From Bacillus bingmayongensis (GTDB lineage: Bacteria > Bacillota > Bacilli > Bacillales > Bacillaceae_G): a stretch of DNA of 64,000 nt. Below, in pieces: positions 17,710 to 26,235 of the stretch. The stretch's first letter is position 1. Every line of letters begins with the position of its first letter. The position numbers and the translations under genes are program-made. The notes beneath the pieces are model-generated. The model was given only the letters and a program-made list of their open reading frames with translations, did no database searches and was not told where the DNA came from. The stretch covers positions 1 to 64,000 of the forward strand of contig NZ_AKCS01000018.1 in the NCBI RefSeq assembly GCF_000299035.1, read 5' to 3'.

Positions 17710-18585
17710 TTAAAACACTTTTATATGATAATATCCCGCTAACCTCAACCGAAAATCTTTCAACTTAGCATATGACTTCAAATTTGCCAACATCCCCTGA
17801 ATCACCGGGATTCTTGGATTTAGTAGTCTCATTTCAGCTTCCAAAACATCCAGTGTAACTAACAACTCATCGTTTTCTAATTGATCTGCTAATGTACGTT
17901 TGAACGTAACAATTTCTTGTAAAAAATGCTCTTTTGCCTGCTCTTTAATAAGCTCTGAACTACAAAAGAATTGTCTTAGCTTTTCTTCATGTAAAACAGG
18001 CATATCCTTAGATTGTACAAGACCTGCTACAATATTATCCATTCTCTTTACAATAAATGATGAAACATGAAATAGATCTATTTCAGCTGCATTTAAAATA
18101 ATCAACTCTAAATAACCCCTGCATATCCCTTCTACCATAATAACAAGATCTAACAGGTATGGAATAACCTGTTCACCATAAATTGATAATAAACTATTTC
18201 GATAAAATGCATGTGACTCGAGCTTCATTCTCATCATAAATGCTTCTACTTCTTTATTAAACGGAATAGCACTTTCCCTTGCATGCATAATAATAAATTC
18301 CTTATGCTCTTGTACATCACTAAACTGACAATACAATTGTTTTTCAAACTTCTCACGTGGAACTAATGATTCTTTATCAAGATCCATCATCTTTTTATGG
18401 ATTTTGTCATAATAATATCGGAGTGTCGCTAATAACAATTCATCTTTCGACTTGAAATATAAATAAAAAGCCCCTTTGGATATGCCGCATGCTGTTACAA
18501 TCTCTTGAACTGACGTTGCATTCACGCCCTTAGTTGCAAATAACTTCATTGCCATTTCTATAATTAAACGTTCTTTTTCTTTCAT
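17710..18585 (-). CDS. TetR-family repressor of the adjacent RND pump (YerO-like)
   Basis: This 291-residue regulator is longer than the usual 190-220 because of an extended C-terminal helical domain. The N-terminal HTH covers about residues 8-52 (ATKGVNATSVQEIV, then GISKGAFYLYFKSKDELLL). It is divergent from an RND transporter gene, as yerO is from swrC (yerP) in B. subtilis. The 150-base divergent region holds two palindromes of TGACCA/TGGTCA and ACTGAC/GTCAGT type, so it likely represses both itself and the pump. Confidence 0.85.
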   Translation of the reverse strand: MKEKERLIIEMAMKLFATKGVNATSVQEIVTACGISKGAFYLYFKSKDELLLATLRYYYDKIHKKMMDLDKESLVPREKFEKQLYCQFSDVQEHKEFIIMHARESAIPFNKEVEAFMMRMKLESHAFYRNSLLSIYGEQVIPYLLDLVIMVEGICRGYLELIILNAAEIDLFHVSSFIVKRMDNIVAGLVQSKDMPVLHEEKLRQFFCSSELIKEQAKEHFLQEIVTFKRTLADQLENDELLVTLDVLEAEMRLLNPRIPVIQGMLANLKSYAKLKDFRLRLAGYYHIKVF

Positions 18586-18659
18586 GGTTTCTCTCCTAAT
18601 TCAATCTCGCATCATAAGATTTTAACTGCCTTTTATTATATCATCCTTTTCCATTGACG

Positions 18660-18677
18660 ACTGACCACTCAGTCAGT
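18660..18677. promoter_or_regulatory. Palindrome in yerO/swrC-like divergent region, site 1
   Basis: ACTGAC and GTCAGT flank a six-base centre (CACTCA). The site is 75 bases upstream of the regulator start and 58 bases upstream of the pump start. Probable TetR operator. Confidence 0.6.
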
Positions 18678-18694
18678 TATATTATGTATTAGAC

Positions 18695-18708
18695 TGACCA
18701 GTTGGTCA
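18695..18708. promoter_or_regulatory. Palindrome in yerO/swrC-like divergent region, site 2
   Basis: TGACCAGTTGGTCA is a perfect palindrome 27 bases upstream of the pump start codon. It shares the GACTGACCA context with site 1. Probable TetR operator placed to block pump transcription. Confidence 0.65.
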
Positions 18709-18735
18709 ATACATGTTAAAAAAGGGAGCGCAAAC

Positions 18736-21700
18736 ATGAACAAAATTATTAACTTTTCGTTAAAAAACAAGTTCGCAGTTTGGCTATTAACCATTATCGT
18801 TACCGTGGCAGGAATTTATTCTGGGCTTAATATGAAGCTAGAAACAATCCCTGACATTACAACACCTGTTGTAACAGTAACAACGGTTTATCCTGGTGCT
18901 ACACCAGCGGAAGTAGCTGATAAGGTATCTAAACCGATGGAACAGCAACTGCAGAATTTAAGCGGAGTCAATGTTGTCAGTTCTTCCTCTTATCAAAATG
19001 CCTCTTCTATTCAAGTAGAATATGACTTTGAGAAGAATATGGAGAAAGCTGAAACTGAAATTAAAGAAGCACTCGCAAATGTAAAATTACCAGAAGGCGT
19101 GCAAGATCCAAAAGTTTCTCGAGTAAACTTCAATGCCTTTCCTGTTATTTCATTAAGCGTAGCAAGTAAAGATGAATCTTTAGCTGCCTTAACTGAAAAA
19201 GTTGAAAAAAATATTGTCCCAGGACTAAAAGGACTTGATGGTGTTGCATCTGTTCAAATTTCGGGACAACAAGTAAATGAAGTACAACTTGTCTTCAAAA
19301 AGGATAAGATGAAAGAATTAGGTTTAAGTGAAGATACCGTTAAAAATCTCATTAAAGGTTCTGACGTATCTTTACCACTTGGACTTTATACTTTTAAAGA
19401 TACGGAAAAATCAGTTGTTGTAGATGGTAATATCACAACACTCAAAGCTTTAAAAGAAATGAAGATTCCTGCTGTTCCTTCAGCAGCAAGTGATCAAGGT
19501 AATCCAGGAGCAGGGGCTCAAGCACCGCAGATGAATCCAGCTGCAGCTAACGGTATCCCTACTGTTACATTAGAAGAAATTGCTGATATAAAAGAAATTG
19601 GAAAAGCTGAATCCATCTCTCGTACAAATGGAAAAGAAGCAATCGGCATTCAAATTGTCAAAGCTGCCGATGCGAATACAGTTGACGTTGTAAATGCGGT
19701 CAAAGATAAAGTAAAAGACTTTGAGAAGAAATATAAAGACTTAGAAATCATCTCAACATTTGACCAAGGTGCACCAATTGAAAAATCAGTTGAGACAATG
19801 CTAAGCAAAGCCATCTTTGGTGCAATCTTTGCCATTGTCATTATTATGTTGTTCTTACGCAATATCCGAACAACATTGATTTCTGTCGTTTCTATACCAC
19901 TTTCTTTATTAATCGCCGTTTTAGTACTAAAACAGATGGATATTACGCTTAATATGATGACACTTGGAGCCATGACCGTTGCCATTGGGCGCGTTGTCGA
20001 TGATTCGATCGTTGTTATTGAAAATATTTACCGACGTATGTCCTTATCAGACGAAAAATTAAAAGGTAGAGACTTAATTCGTGAAGCGACAAAAGAGATG
20101 TTTGTTCCAATTATGTCCTCTACAATTGTAACAATTGCGGTCTTTTTACCTCTTGGACTTGTAAAAGGTATGATTGGTGAAATGTTCTTACCGTTTGCTT
20201 TAACAATCGTCTTTGCTTTATTAGCTTCATTACTTGTAGCAGTTACAATTGTACCGATGCTAGCACACTCTTTATTCAAAAAGGAAAGTATGAGAGAAAA
20301 GCAAGTACATCATGAAGAAAAACCAAGTAGGTTAGCAAATGGCTATAAAAAAGTGCTTGAATGGGCACTAAATCATAAAATCATTACATCTAGCATCGCT
20401 ATTCTTTTATTAGTAGGTAGCCTTGCACTTGTACCAATTATCGGTGTAAGTTTCTTACCATCCGAAGAAGAGAAAATGATTATTGCAACATATAACCCTG
20501 AACCAGGACAAACATTGGAAGACGTTGAAAAAATAACAACAAAAGCTGAAAAACACTTCCAAGATAAAAAGGATGTAAAAACAATTCAGTTCTCATTAGG
20601 TGGAGAAAACCCAATGAGCCCAGGGCAAACAAATCAAGCTATGTTCTTCGTTCAGTATGATAATGACACGAAAAACTTTGAAAAAGAGAAAGAAAAAGTA
20701 ATTAAAGACTTGCAAAAGATGACAGGAAAAGGTGAATGGAAGAGCCAAGACTTCGGGGCTAGTGGCGGTAGCAATGAAATTAAGCTATACGTATACGGAG
20801 ATAGCTCAGAAGACATTAAACCTGTCGTTAAAGATATTCAAAATATCATGAAAAAGAATAAAGACCTAAAAGATACCGACTCTAGTATTGCAAAAACATA
20901 CGCAGAATACACATTAGTGGCAGATCAAGAAAAACTAAGTAAAATGGGTCTAACTGCTGCGCAGATTGGAATGGGACTTTCTAATCAACATGATCGCCCT
21001 GTTCTTACAACCATAAAAAAAGATGGTAAAGATATTAACGTATATGTAGAAGCTGAAAAACAAAATTATGAAACTATCGATGATTTAACAAATCGTAAAA
21101 TTACAACACCACTTGGTAACGAGGTAGCTGTTAAAGATGTTATGACTGTAAAAGAAGGTGAAACTTCTAATACAGTAACCCATCGTGATGGCCGCGTTTA
21201 TGCAGAAGTAAGTGCAAAATTAACATCCGATGATGTTTCCAAAGCATCTGCTGCTGTTCAGAAAGAAGTAGATAAAATGGATCTTCCTTCTGGTGTAGAT
21301 GTGTCTATGGGCGGTGTAACAAAAGATATTCAAGAATCATTCCAGCAACTCGGCTTAGCGATGTTGGCTGCGATTGCCATTGTATACTTCGTTCTTGTCG
21401 TTACATTCGGCGGTGCCCTTGCACCATTCGCGATTTTATTCTCGCTACCATTTACAATCATTGGTGCTCTTGTTGCCCTATTGATTTCTGGTGAGACATT
21501 AAGTGTATCAGCAATGATTGGTGCCCTTATGTTAATCGGTATCGTTGTAACGAATGCGATTGTTCTCATCGACCGTGTTATTCATAAAGAGAATGAAGGT
21601 CTATCAACACGCGAAGCATTATTAGAAGCTGGCGCAACACGCTTACGTCCAATCCTAATGACAGCAATTGCAACAATTGGCGCTCTTATCCCACTTGCAC

Positions 21701-21852
21701 TAGGATTTGAAGGCAGTGGATTAATTTCTAAAGGCCTTGGAGTAACGGTAATTGGTGGATTAACAAGTTCTACATTATTAACACTTCTTATCGTTCCAAT
21801 TGTGTATGAAGTGCTTAGTAAATTTAAAAAGAAAAAGAAAATAGTAAAATAA
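18736..21852 (+). CDS. swrC: RND-family efflux transporter (SwrC/AcrB-like)
   Basis: This 1038-residue proton-driven exporter has the full AcrB-type layout: TM1 at about 10-30, a large extracytoplasmic domain, TM2-6 at about 355-520, a second extracytoplasmic domain, and TM8-12 to the end. The proton-relay aspartates are present in GRVVDDSIVVIEN (about D422-D423). A Pro/Ala/Gly-rich stretch near residues 245-275 is a lineage-specific insertion. In B. subtilis SwrC confers resistance to surfactin. No membrane-fusion gene is adjacent, as is usual for Gram-positive RND pumps of this type. The ATG follows GGGAG, and the last codons overlap a bidirectional terminator. Confidence 0.85.
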   Translation: MNKIINFSLKNKFAVWLLTIIVTVAGIYSGLNMKLETIPDITTPVVTVTTVYPGATPAEVADKVSKPMEQQLQNLSGVNVVSSSSYQNASSIQVEYDFEKNMEKAETEIKEALANVKLPEGVQDPKVSRVNFNAFPVISLSVASKDESLAALTEKVEKNIVPGLKGLDGVASVQISGQQVNEVQLVFKKDKMKELGLSEDTVKNLIKGSDVSLPLGLYTFKDTEKSVVVDGNITTLKALKEMKIPAVPSAASDQGNPGAGAQAPQMNPAAANGIPTVTLEEIADIKEIGKAESISRTNGKEAIGIQIVKAADANTVDVVNAVKDKVKDFEKKYKDLEIISTFDQGAPIEKSVETMLSKAIFGAIFAIVIIMLFLRNIRTTLISVVSIPLSLLIAVLVLKQMDITLNMMTLGAMTVAIGRVVDDSIVVIENIYRRMSLSDEKLKGRDLIREATKEMFVPIMSSTIVTIAVFLPLGLVKGMIGEMFLPFALTIVFALLASLLVAVTIVPMLAHSLFKKESMREKQVHHEEKPSRLANGYKKVLEWALNHKIITSSIAILLLVGSLALVPIIGVSFLPSEEEKMIIATYNPEPGQTLEDVEKITTKAEKHFQDKKDVKTIQFSLGGENPMSPGQTNQAMFFVQYDNDTKNFEKEKEKVIKDLQKMTGKGEWKSQDFGASGGSNEIKLYVYGDSSEDIKPVVKDIQNIMKKNKDLKDTDSSIAKTYAEYTLVADQEKLSKMGLTAAQIGMGLSNQHDRPVLTTIKKDGKDINVYVEAEKQNYETIDDLTNRKITTPLGNEVAVKDVMTVKEGETSNTVTHRDGRVYAEVSAKLTSDDVSKASAAVQKEVDKMDLPSGVDVSMGGVTKDIQESFQQLGLAMLAAIAIVYFVLVVTFGGALAPFAILFSLPFTIIGALVALLISGETLSVSAMIGALMLIGIVVTNAIVLIDRVIHKENEGLSTREALLEAGATRLRPILMTAIATIGALIPLALGFEGSGLISKGLGVTVIGGLTSSTLLTLLIVPIVYEVLSKFKKKKKIVK

Positions 21853-21886
21853 AAAAATAACCTCGCGTGCAGCGAGGTTATTTTTT
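21852..21886. terminator. Bidirectional terminator between swrC-like and msrAB
   Basis: AAAAAATAACCTCGC pairs with GCGAGGTTATTTTTT across a GTGCA loop. It serves both convergent genes and contains the msrAB stop codon. Confidence 0.9.
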
Positions 21887-22843
21887 ATTTCCAAACAGAA
21901 TGAGAAAATCCCCATAGCCCTCTTTCTCTAGTTCCTCTTTCGGAATAAAGCGAAGTGCTGCTGAATTAATGCAATAACGGAGGCCATTTGGCCCTGGTCC
22001 ATCGGGGAATACATGACCAAGATGGGAATCTCCTTCTTTGCTTCTTACTTCCGTACGCGTCATATTGTGACTAACATCCATTTTCTCTTTTACACTAGCT
22101 GACATAACTGGCTTTGTAAAACTTGGCCACCCACATCCACTATCAAATTTATCTAAAGAGGTAAATAGTGGTTCACCAGAAACAATATCCACATAAATAC
22201 CTTCCTCTTTATGATTCCAATATTCATTTTGAAACGGTGGCTCCGTCCCATTTTCTTGTGTTACATAAAATTGCATATCTGTTAATCGCTCTTTTAAGTG
22301 TGCATTATCTTTTGGCCAATGTTTTTTAATAAAAGCATCTCGTCCTGACCCTTGGCGATATAATTCATACCGAAAAGCATTTTTCTTATGATATCCTTGA
22401 TGATATTCTTCAGCTGGATAGAAAGTAGCTGAAGGGAGAATTTTTGTAGCAATTGGTTTCGAAAAACGACCGCTCTCAGCAAGTTTTATTTTTGAAGCTT
22501 CTGCTTGTGCACGTTGTTCTTCACTATGATAAAAAATTACGGTTTCATAAGATTGTCCACGATCATGAAATTGGCCGCCGACATCTGTTGGATCAATCTG
22601 TCTCCAATAAATATCCAATAATTTTTCATACGGCATTTTATTTGCATCGAATGTAATTTGTACCGCTTCATAATGCCCTGTTGTTTCAGAACATACTTCT
22701 TTATATGTTGGGTTCTCTTTATGCCCACCCGTGTAACCTGAAACAACCTTAATTATGCCTTCCATCTCTTCAAATGGTGAAACCATACACCAAAAACAGC
22801 CTCCAGCAAATGTAGCAAGCTCTACTTTTTCATTTATAGTCAA
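21878..22843 (-). CDS. msrAB: Fused peptide-methionine sulfoxide reductase MsrA-MsrB
   Basis: This bifunctional 321-residue enzyme repairs both methionine-S- and methionine-R-sulfoxides. The MsrA domain (about residues 7-160) has the catalytic GGCFWC motif (Cys16). The MsrB domain (about 180-315) has the GCGWPSF motif and the catalytic Cys in RYCINSAAL. The two CxxC zinc motifs of many MsrB proteins are absent: the position corresponding to the first reads [10 protein letters not shown]. The start is TTG at 22843, with GAGGTGAT five bases upstream. An ATG at 22850 is out of frame. No signal peptide is visible, so it is cytosolic. Confidence 0.92.
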   Translation of the reverse strand: MTINEKVELATFAGGCFWCMVSPFEEMEGIIKVVSGYTGGHKENPTYKEVCSETTGHYEAVQITFDANKMPYEKLLDIYWRQIDPTDVGGQFHDRGQSYETVIFYHSEEQRAQAEASKIKLAESGRFSKPIATKILPSATFYPAEEYHQGYHKKNAFRYELYRQGSGRDAFIKKHWPKDNAHLKERLTDMQFYVTQENGTEPPFQNEYWNHKEEGIYVDIVSGEPLFTSLDKFDSGCGWPSFTKPVMSASVKEKMDVSHNMTRTEVRSKEGDSHLGHVFPDGPGPNGLRYCINSAALRFIPKEELEKEGYGDFLILFGNKK

Positions 22844-22902
22844 TTCGCATCACCTCACTATTTATTCTTCCTACAGTATGGCATATAAAGATAGACAATA
22901 TG

Positions 22903-22938
22903 AAAGAAAAAGCATCGGACACCGATGCTTTTTCTTTT
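22903..22938 (-). terminator. Terminator of the AI-2E-family gene
   Basis: AAAGAAAAAGCATCGG pairs with CCGATGCTTTTTCTTT around a three-base loop. The stem has T-rich ends on both strands. Confidence 0.9.
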
Positions 22939-22941
22939 ACT

Positions 22942-23976
22942 TTATTTTTCAGCAAGATCTTTTTCTTTCTCATCACTCGTCACATCTAACACATCTAATA
23001 AAAACATAAAGACTGGAATACCGATAATAAGTCCCCATACACCTAAAAAGTGTTCTGAGAAAATTAACACCATAAATGTATAAAAAATCGGTAAATTTGT
23101 TTTTTGTGACATGAATTTTGGATTTAAGACATAACTTTCAAGTGCATGAATAACGGTAACAATAATTAAAATGTAGATTACATACGTAATGCTACCAATA
23201 TTATAAGCAATCATACAAAGCGGAACGAGCGAAATAATGACACCAGCCACTGGAATTAAACCGAGTAAGAAAATCATTAACGCTAAACCGAGTAATTGCG
23301 GAAATCCTAAAATCCATAGTGCAATCACTGACAGAATACAATTGACAATTGCAATTAGGAACTGCGCCTCAATTACTTTCCCAAACGAACGAGCAAATTT
23401 CTTTCCGAAATATTCAATTTCATTATAAAAAACAGCAAGTCTGCTCTCTTTGAATTTTGCAGTAAAGGCAACAATACGAGCTTTCTCTAGTAAGAAGAAT
23501 AAACTTAAAATGAGAGAAAGTAAAAATTGCAGGCCAAATTTTCCGACATTGGCAATAGATTTATAAAGAATATCTACACCTTGCCCCACATATTTAGAAA
23601 GTTCCATATGGTTAATTGCATTAATTGAAGCCTTGATAATCTCATTATCTGGTGGATTTTTAAGAAACACGTTGAACTGATAGATCAATTGTGAGATTTG
23701 CACCGTCAATACTGGTAGATATTTAAATAATGTAATGAAAATTCCACCAACTAACATTACATATAAAAATGCTATAATAATTTTCCGATTAATCGGCATA
23801 AAATGATTCAATTTTCGAGAAATAAACTTTTGGAATCGATCCATTAAATACGTAAGAATAAACGTAATTAAAATTAAATTAAACATACTTCTTAGCCCAT
23901 ACAGCATAAGGGCAAGTATAAGTAGTACAAGTAATCTTTGGAATCCTTTGCTTTGAAACAGGTTTTTCATTTGCAT
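22942..23976 (-). CDS. AI-2E transporter/PerM-family membrane protein
   Basis: This 344-residue protein has about eight hydrophobic segments in the arrangement of the UPF0118/AI-2E (YhhQ-TqsA, PerM) family: paired helices at the N-terminus, a soluble middle (about 90-150) and a helix-rich C-terminus. The C-terminus includes the characteristic GLIPVAGVIISLVP and SYVLNPKFMSQ segments. Members have been linked to autoinducer-2 export, sporulation and Na+/H+ exchange, so the substrate is not defined. The Shine-Dalgarno (AGGAGAG) is 14 bases from the ATG, which is longer than usual, but no better in-frame start is seen. Confidence 0.75.
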   Translation of the reverse strand: MQMKNLFQSKGFQRLLVLLILALMLYGLRSMFNLILITFILTYLMDRFQKFISRKLNHFMPINRKIIIAFLYVMLVGGIFITLFKYLPVLTVQISQLIYQFNVFLKNPPDNEIIKASINAINHMELSKYVGQGVDILYKSIANVGKFGLQFLLSLILSLFFLLEKARIVAFTAKFKESRLAVFYNEIEYFGKKFARSFGKVIEAQFLIAIVNCILSVIALWILGFPQLLGLALMIFLLGLIPVAGVIISLVPLCMIAYNIGSITYVIYILIIVTVIHALESYVLNPKFMSQKTNLPIFYTFMVLIFSEHFLGVWGLIIGIPVFMFLLDVLDVTSDEKEKDLAEK

Positions 23977-24136
23977 AATCGACGAGTGATCTCTCCTGTC
24001 CTATAAATCATGTTACTTTCTATTTTACAATACAATGGTCCTTTTCAGAACGCATTATGCAAAGTATTAATGAAGATTTAAGGAAAATCTTATTTTCTTT
24101 CATATAAAATAGGTCTTACGACTACTGTAACACAAA

Positions 24137-24180
24137 AAGCAAGCTATCAGTAGAAATCTGTTCTACGAATAGCTTGCCTT
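24137..24180 (-). terminator. Terminator of lrgAB
   Basis: AAGCAAGCTAT and ATAGCTTGC form the outer stem, with an inner GTAGAA/TTCTAC stem and a T tract on the minus strand. Confidence 0.85.
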
Positions 24181-24202
24181 TATTTTTCACAAATATATCC
24201 TG

Positions 24203-24895
24203 CTACGCGATGAATGGCATAAACATTGGAATGACAACAACTGTTACAACCCCAACTACTGTTACAGCAATACTTGCCATCGCTGCCTCTACTTCACCCA
24301 TTTCAATCCCAACTGCAACGCCAAGTGCATGTCCTGCTGTTCCTAGCGCTAAGCCTTTTGCAATCGGATTTTTCACTCTAAATGTTTTTAAGAATAAAGC
24401 ACCAAGTGCATACACAATAACCGCATTAAAGATAACTGCAAAAGATGTAATTGCTGGAATACCGCCAATGCTTTCAGATAGTGGTAATGCAATTGCTGTT
24501 GTTGCTGCTTGTGGTAACATAGAGTTCATTACAGATGTATCTAAGCCAATTGCTTTTGCGACAATGAACACGACAACCACTGAACAAATAGACCCAACAA
24601 CGATAGCAGATAAAATTTGCCACCAATATTTTTTCAGCTTATCAACTTGTTTATATAACGGAATTGCAAAGGCAATTGTTGCTGGCTCTAAGAAGAAACT
24701 AATCATTTTACCGCCAGTATTATATTCTTCAAATGTAAAGTTACCAACCTTCAAAAAGACAATTCCAAGTACCATTGCTACAAACAGTGGTGTGAATAAG
24801 AAAAATCCTTTTGAATGTTTAAATAAGAATGTTCCGATCCCGTATGCGATTAATGAAACGACGATTCCGAAATATGGAGTCATTGTGCTTGCCAT
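24203..24895 (-). CDS. lrgB: LrgB/PftB-family membrane protein (pyruvate facilitator / murein hydrolase modulator)
   Basis: Polytopic protein of 230 residues with the LrgB/CidB signature segments [16 protein letters not shown] and [17 protein letters not shown]. Staphylococcal LrgB was described as an antiholin-like partner of LrgA. The Bacillus orthologues YsbA/YsbB (PftA/PftB) act together as a pyruvate uptake facilitator under LytST control. The ATG at 24895 is chosen because AGGAGG is eight bases upstream, whereas the ATG at 24901 would be only two bases away. It follows lrgA by 35 bases in one operon. Confidence 0.85.
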   Translation of the reverse strand: MASTMTPYFGIVVSLIAYGIGTFLFKHSKGFFLFTPLFVAMVLGIVFLKVGNFTFEEYNTGGKMISFFLEPATIAFAIPLYKQVDKLKKYWWQILSAIVVGSICSVVVVFIVAKAIGLDTSVMNSMLPQAATTAIALPLSESIGGIPAITSFAVIFNAVIVYALGALFLKTFRVKNPIAKGLALGTAGHALGVAVGIEMGEVEAAMASIAVTVVGVVTVVVIPMFMPFIA

Positions 24896-24930
24896 GTTCA
24901 TTACCTCCTAACCATGTATGGTCTAATATA

Positions 24931-25362
24931 TTACGCAACTTTTCCGTGTTTGCGTCCTTTATTTACAACATCTAATTGTTTTGTATCTGTTGTTTCTTTT
25001 TCGTCTTTGCCTAGAATAAATTGTGCAAATAAACCTGTTACTGCTAATAAGATGATTGTTGCAACAACGATAACAGTTATGATTTGTACAAAGTACTGCC
25101 CCATTACGCCAAGAGAGTTAATAACGGAAATACCAGATGGTACGAATAAAAATCCGATAATACCTGTTAATGCTGTTCCAAGTGATTCAACCTGTTCCAA
25201 TTTGATAACCTTTAAACATAATAGACTAAACAAAATGACTAATCCGATTACTGATGAAGGCATTGGAATTGGTAAATGCGTTGCAATAATATGAGAAACA
25301 AACATAATAGCTGAAAAAACAAATGCTTGTGATAAGAAACTGTATACTTTTTTTGTACTCAT
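24931..25362 (-). CDS. lrgA: LrgA/PftA-family membrane protein (holin-like, pyruvate facilitator)
   Basis: This 143-residue protein has four helices (about 10-28, 35-52, 65-85, 95-118) and a charged C-terminal tail. The motif [16 protein letters not shown] is typical of LrgA/CidA. The ATG at 25362 follows GAGGTGG at six bases; the longer open frame upstream to 25443 crosses the promoter and cre site and is not coding. First gene of lrgAB. Lying next to lytSR and behind a cre box fits the pyruvate-induced, glucose-repressed operon known from B. subtilis (pftAB). Confidence 0.85.
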   Translation of the reverse strand: MSTKKVYSFLSQAFVFSAIMFVSHIIATHLPIPMPSSVIGLVILFSLLCLKVIKLEQVESLGTALTGIIGFLFVPSGISVINSLGVMGQYFVQIITVIVVATIILLAVTGLFAQFILGKDEKETTDTKQLDVVNKGRKHGKVA

Positions 25363-25392
25363 TTTGGCCACCTCTTTCGATTTGGTACCTTT

Positions 25393-25420
25393 ATTGTATA
25401 TGATGTAAACAATCATGTAA
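25393..25420 (-). promoter_or_regulatory. Candidate lrgAB promoter
   Basis: On the minus strand TTACAT and TACAAT are spaced by 16 bases, ending about 30 bases before the lrgA start. The -35 box overlaps the cre site. Assignment by pattern only. Confidence 0.45.
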
Positions 25421-25429
25421 GCGTTTACA
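25416..25429. promoter_or_regulatory. Catabolite-responsive element (cre) for CcpA upstream of lrgAB
   Basis: TGTAAGCGTTTACA matches the cre consensus TGNAANCGNNNNCA at all fixed positions and is a near-perfect palindrome. It overlaps the likely -35 box of lrgA, a position that gives CcpA repression in glucose. Confidence 0.75.
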
Positions 25430-25482
25430 TATCGGAACGTCAAATATACGGAATCAGTTACAAAAATAACAGGATGAAATGC

Positions 25483-25515
25483 AAAAGCTGCTTCTTAAAT
25501 ACGAAGCAGCTTTTT
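25483..25515 (-). terminator. Terminator overlapping the end of lytR
   Basis: AAAAGCTGCTTC pairs with GAAGCAGCTTTTT. The 5' half lies inside the last codons of the response regulator, and only four T residues follow on the minus strand. Confidence 0.65.
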
Positions 25516-26235
25516 AAGTTCTTTTGCATATGTACGACTTACAGGTACCTTAGACCCATCTTTCATAATTAAATTATAAGTAGAGTTAAACCAAGGTTGT
25601 ATTTCTGAAATATGGTTGATATTCGCAATAAAACTGCGATGAACACGCATAAAATTTGTTTGTGGTAATTTTTTTTCTAAAATAACAAGTGTATCATGGG
25701 TTACATATGTTTCCAGGGTTGTCTTTACAGTTACCTTCCCGTCCACAAGCCCTACATAAACAATATCTTCAATATTCACAAGTACAATGGACTCTTCTAT
25801 TGGCAGTGCAAGCTTATGCATCTCTGCTGTAACATCTGGAACTTTCACATCCTGCTTTTTCTCTGTTTCACTTTGCTTGCGCTTCTTATATTTTTTCAGT
25901 GTCTGTGCAATCCGCTCTTCATCAAACGGCTTTAAAATATAATCTAATGCATCCACCTCAAATGCTTGCAGCGCATATTGATCGTACGCTGTTGCAAAAA
26001 CAATGGCTGGCGGATTCTTCATTTTCTTTAATATATTCGCAATCTCAAACCCATTATCATCTGAAAGCTGAATATCTAAAAAAACAAGATCTGGCTTGTT
26101 CCCCATTAACTTTTCTAATGCATCTTCCACACAATCAGCTTCATCAATTACGTCAACTTCTTTTGTACGCTGTAATAAATATTTCAATTCATCCCGTGCT
26201 AACATTTCATCATCAACTACTAATACCTTTAACAC
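25495..26235 (-). CDS. lytR: LytTR-family response regulator LytR/LytT
   Basis: This 246-residue regulator has a receiver domain (residues 1-120, phospho-acceptor Asp54 in LVFLDIQLS, conserved Lys in LKPFD) and a C-terminal LytTR DNA-binding domain (about 145-245, with RVHRSFIANINHI). The start is GTG at 26235 behind GGGAGG. It overlaps the end of lytS by 23 bases, so kinase and regulator are co-translated. The lrgAB operon lies immediately downstream on the same strand and is the expected target. Confidence 0.9.
   Translation of the reverse strand: MLKVLVVDDEMLARDELKYLLQRTKEVDVIDEADCVEDALEKLMGNKPDLVFLDIQLSDDNGFEIANILKKMKNPPAIVFATAYDQYALQAFEVDALDYILKPFDEERIAQTLKKYKKRKQSETEKKQDVKVPDVTAEMHKLALPIEESIVLVNIEDIVYVGLVDGKVTVKTTLETYVTHDTLVILEKKLPQTNFMRVHRSFIANINHISEIQPWFNSTYNLIMKDGSKVPVSRTYAKELKKLLRI

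Noticed and set aside
24174-24911. Long open frame of 245 codons on the plus strand opposite lrgB
   Set aside because: It is the antisense shadow of lrgB, rich in Ile/Thr/Ala from complementary codons, without a ribosome site or family similarity.
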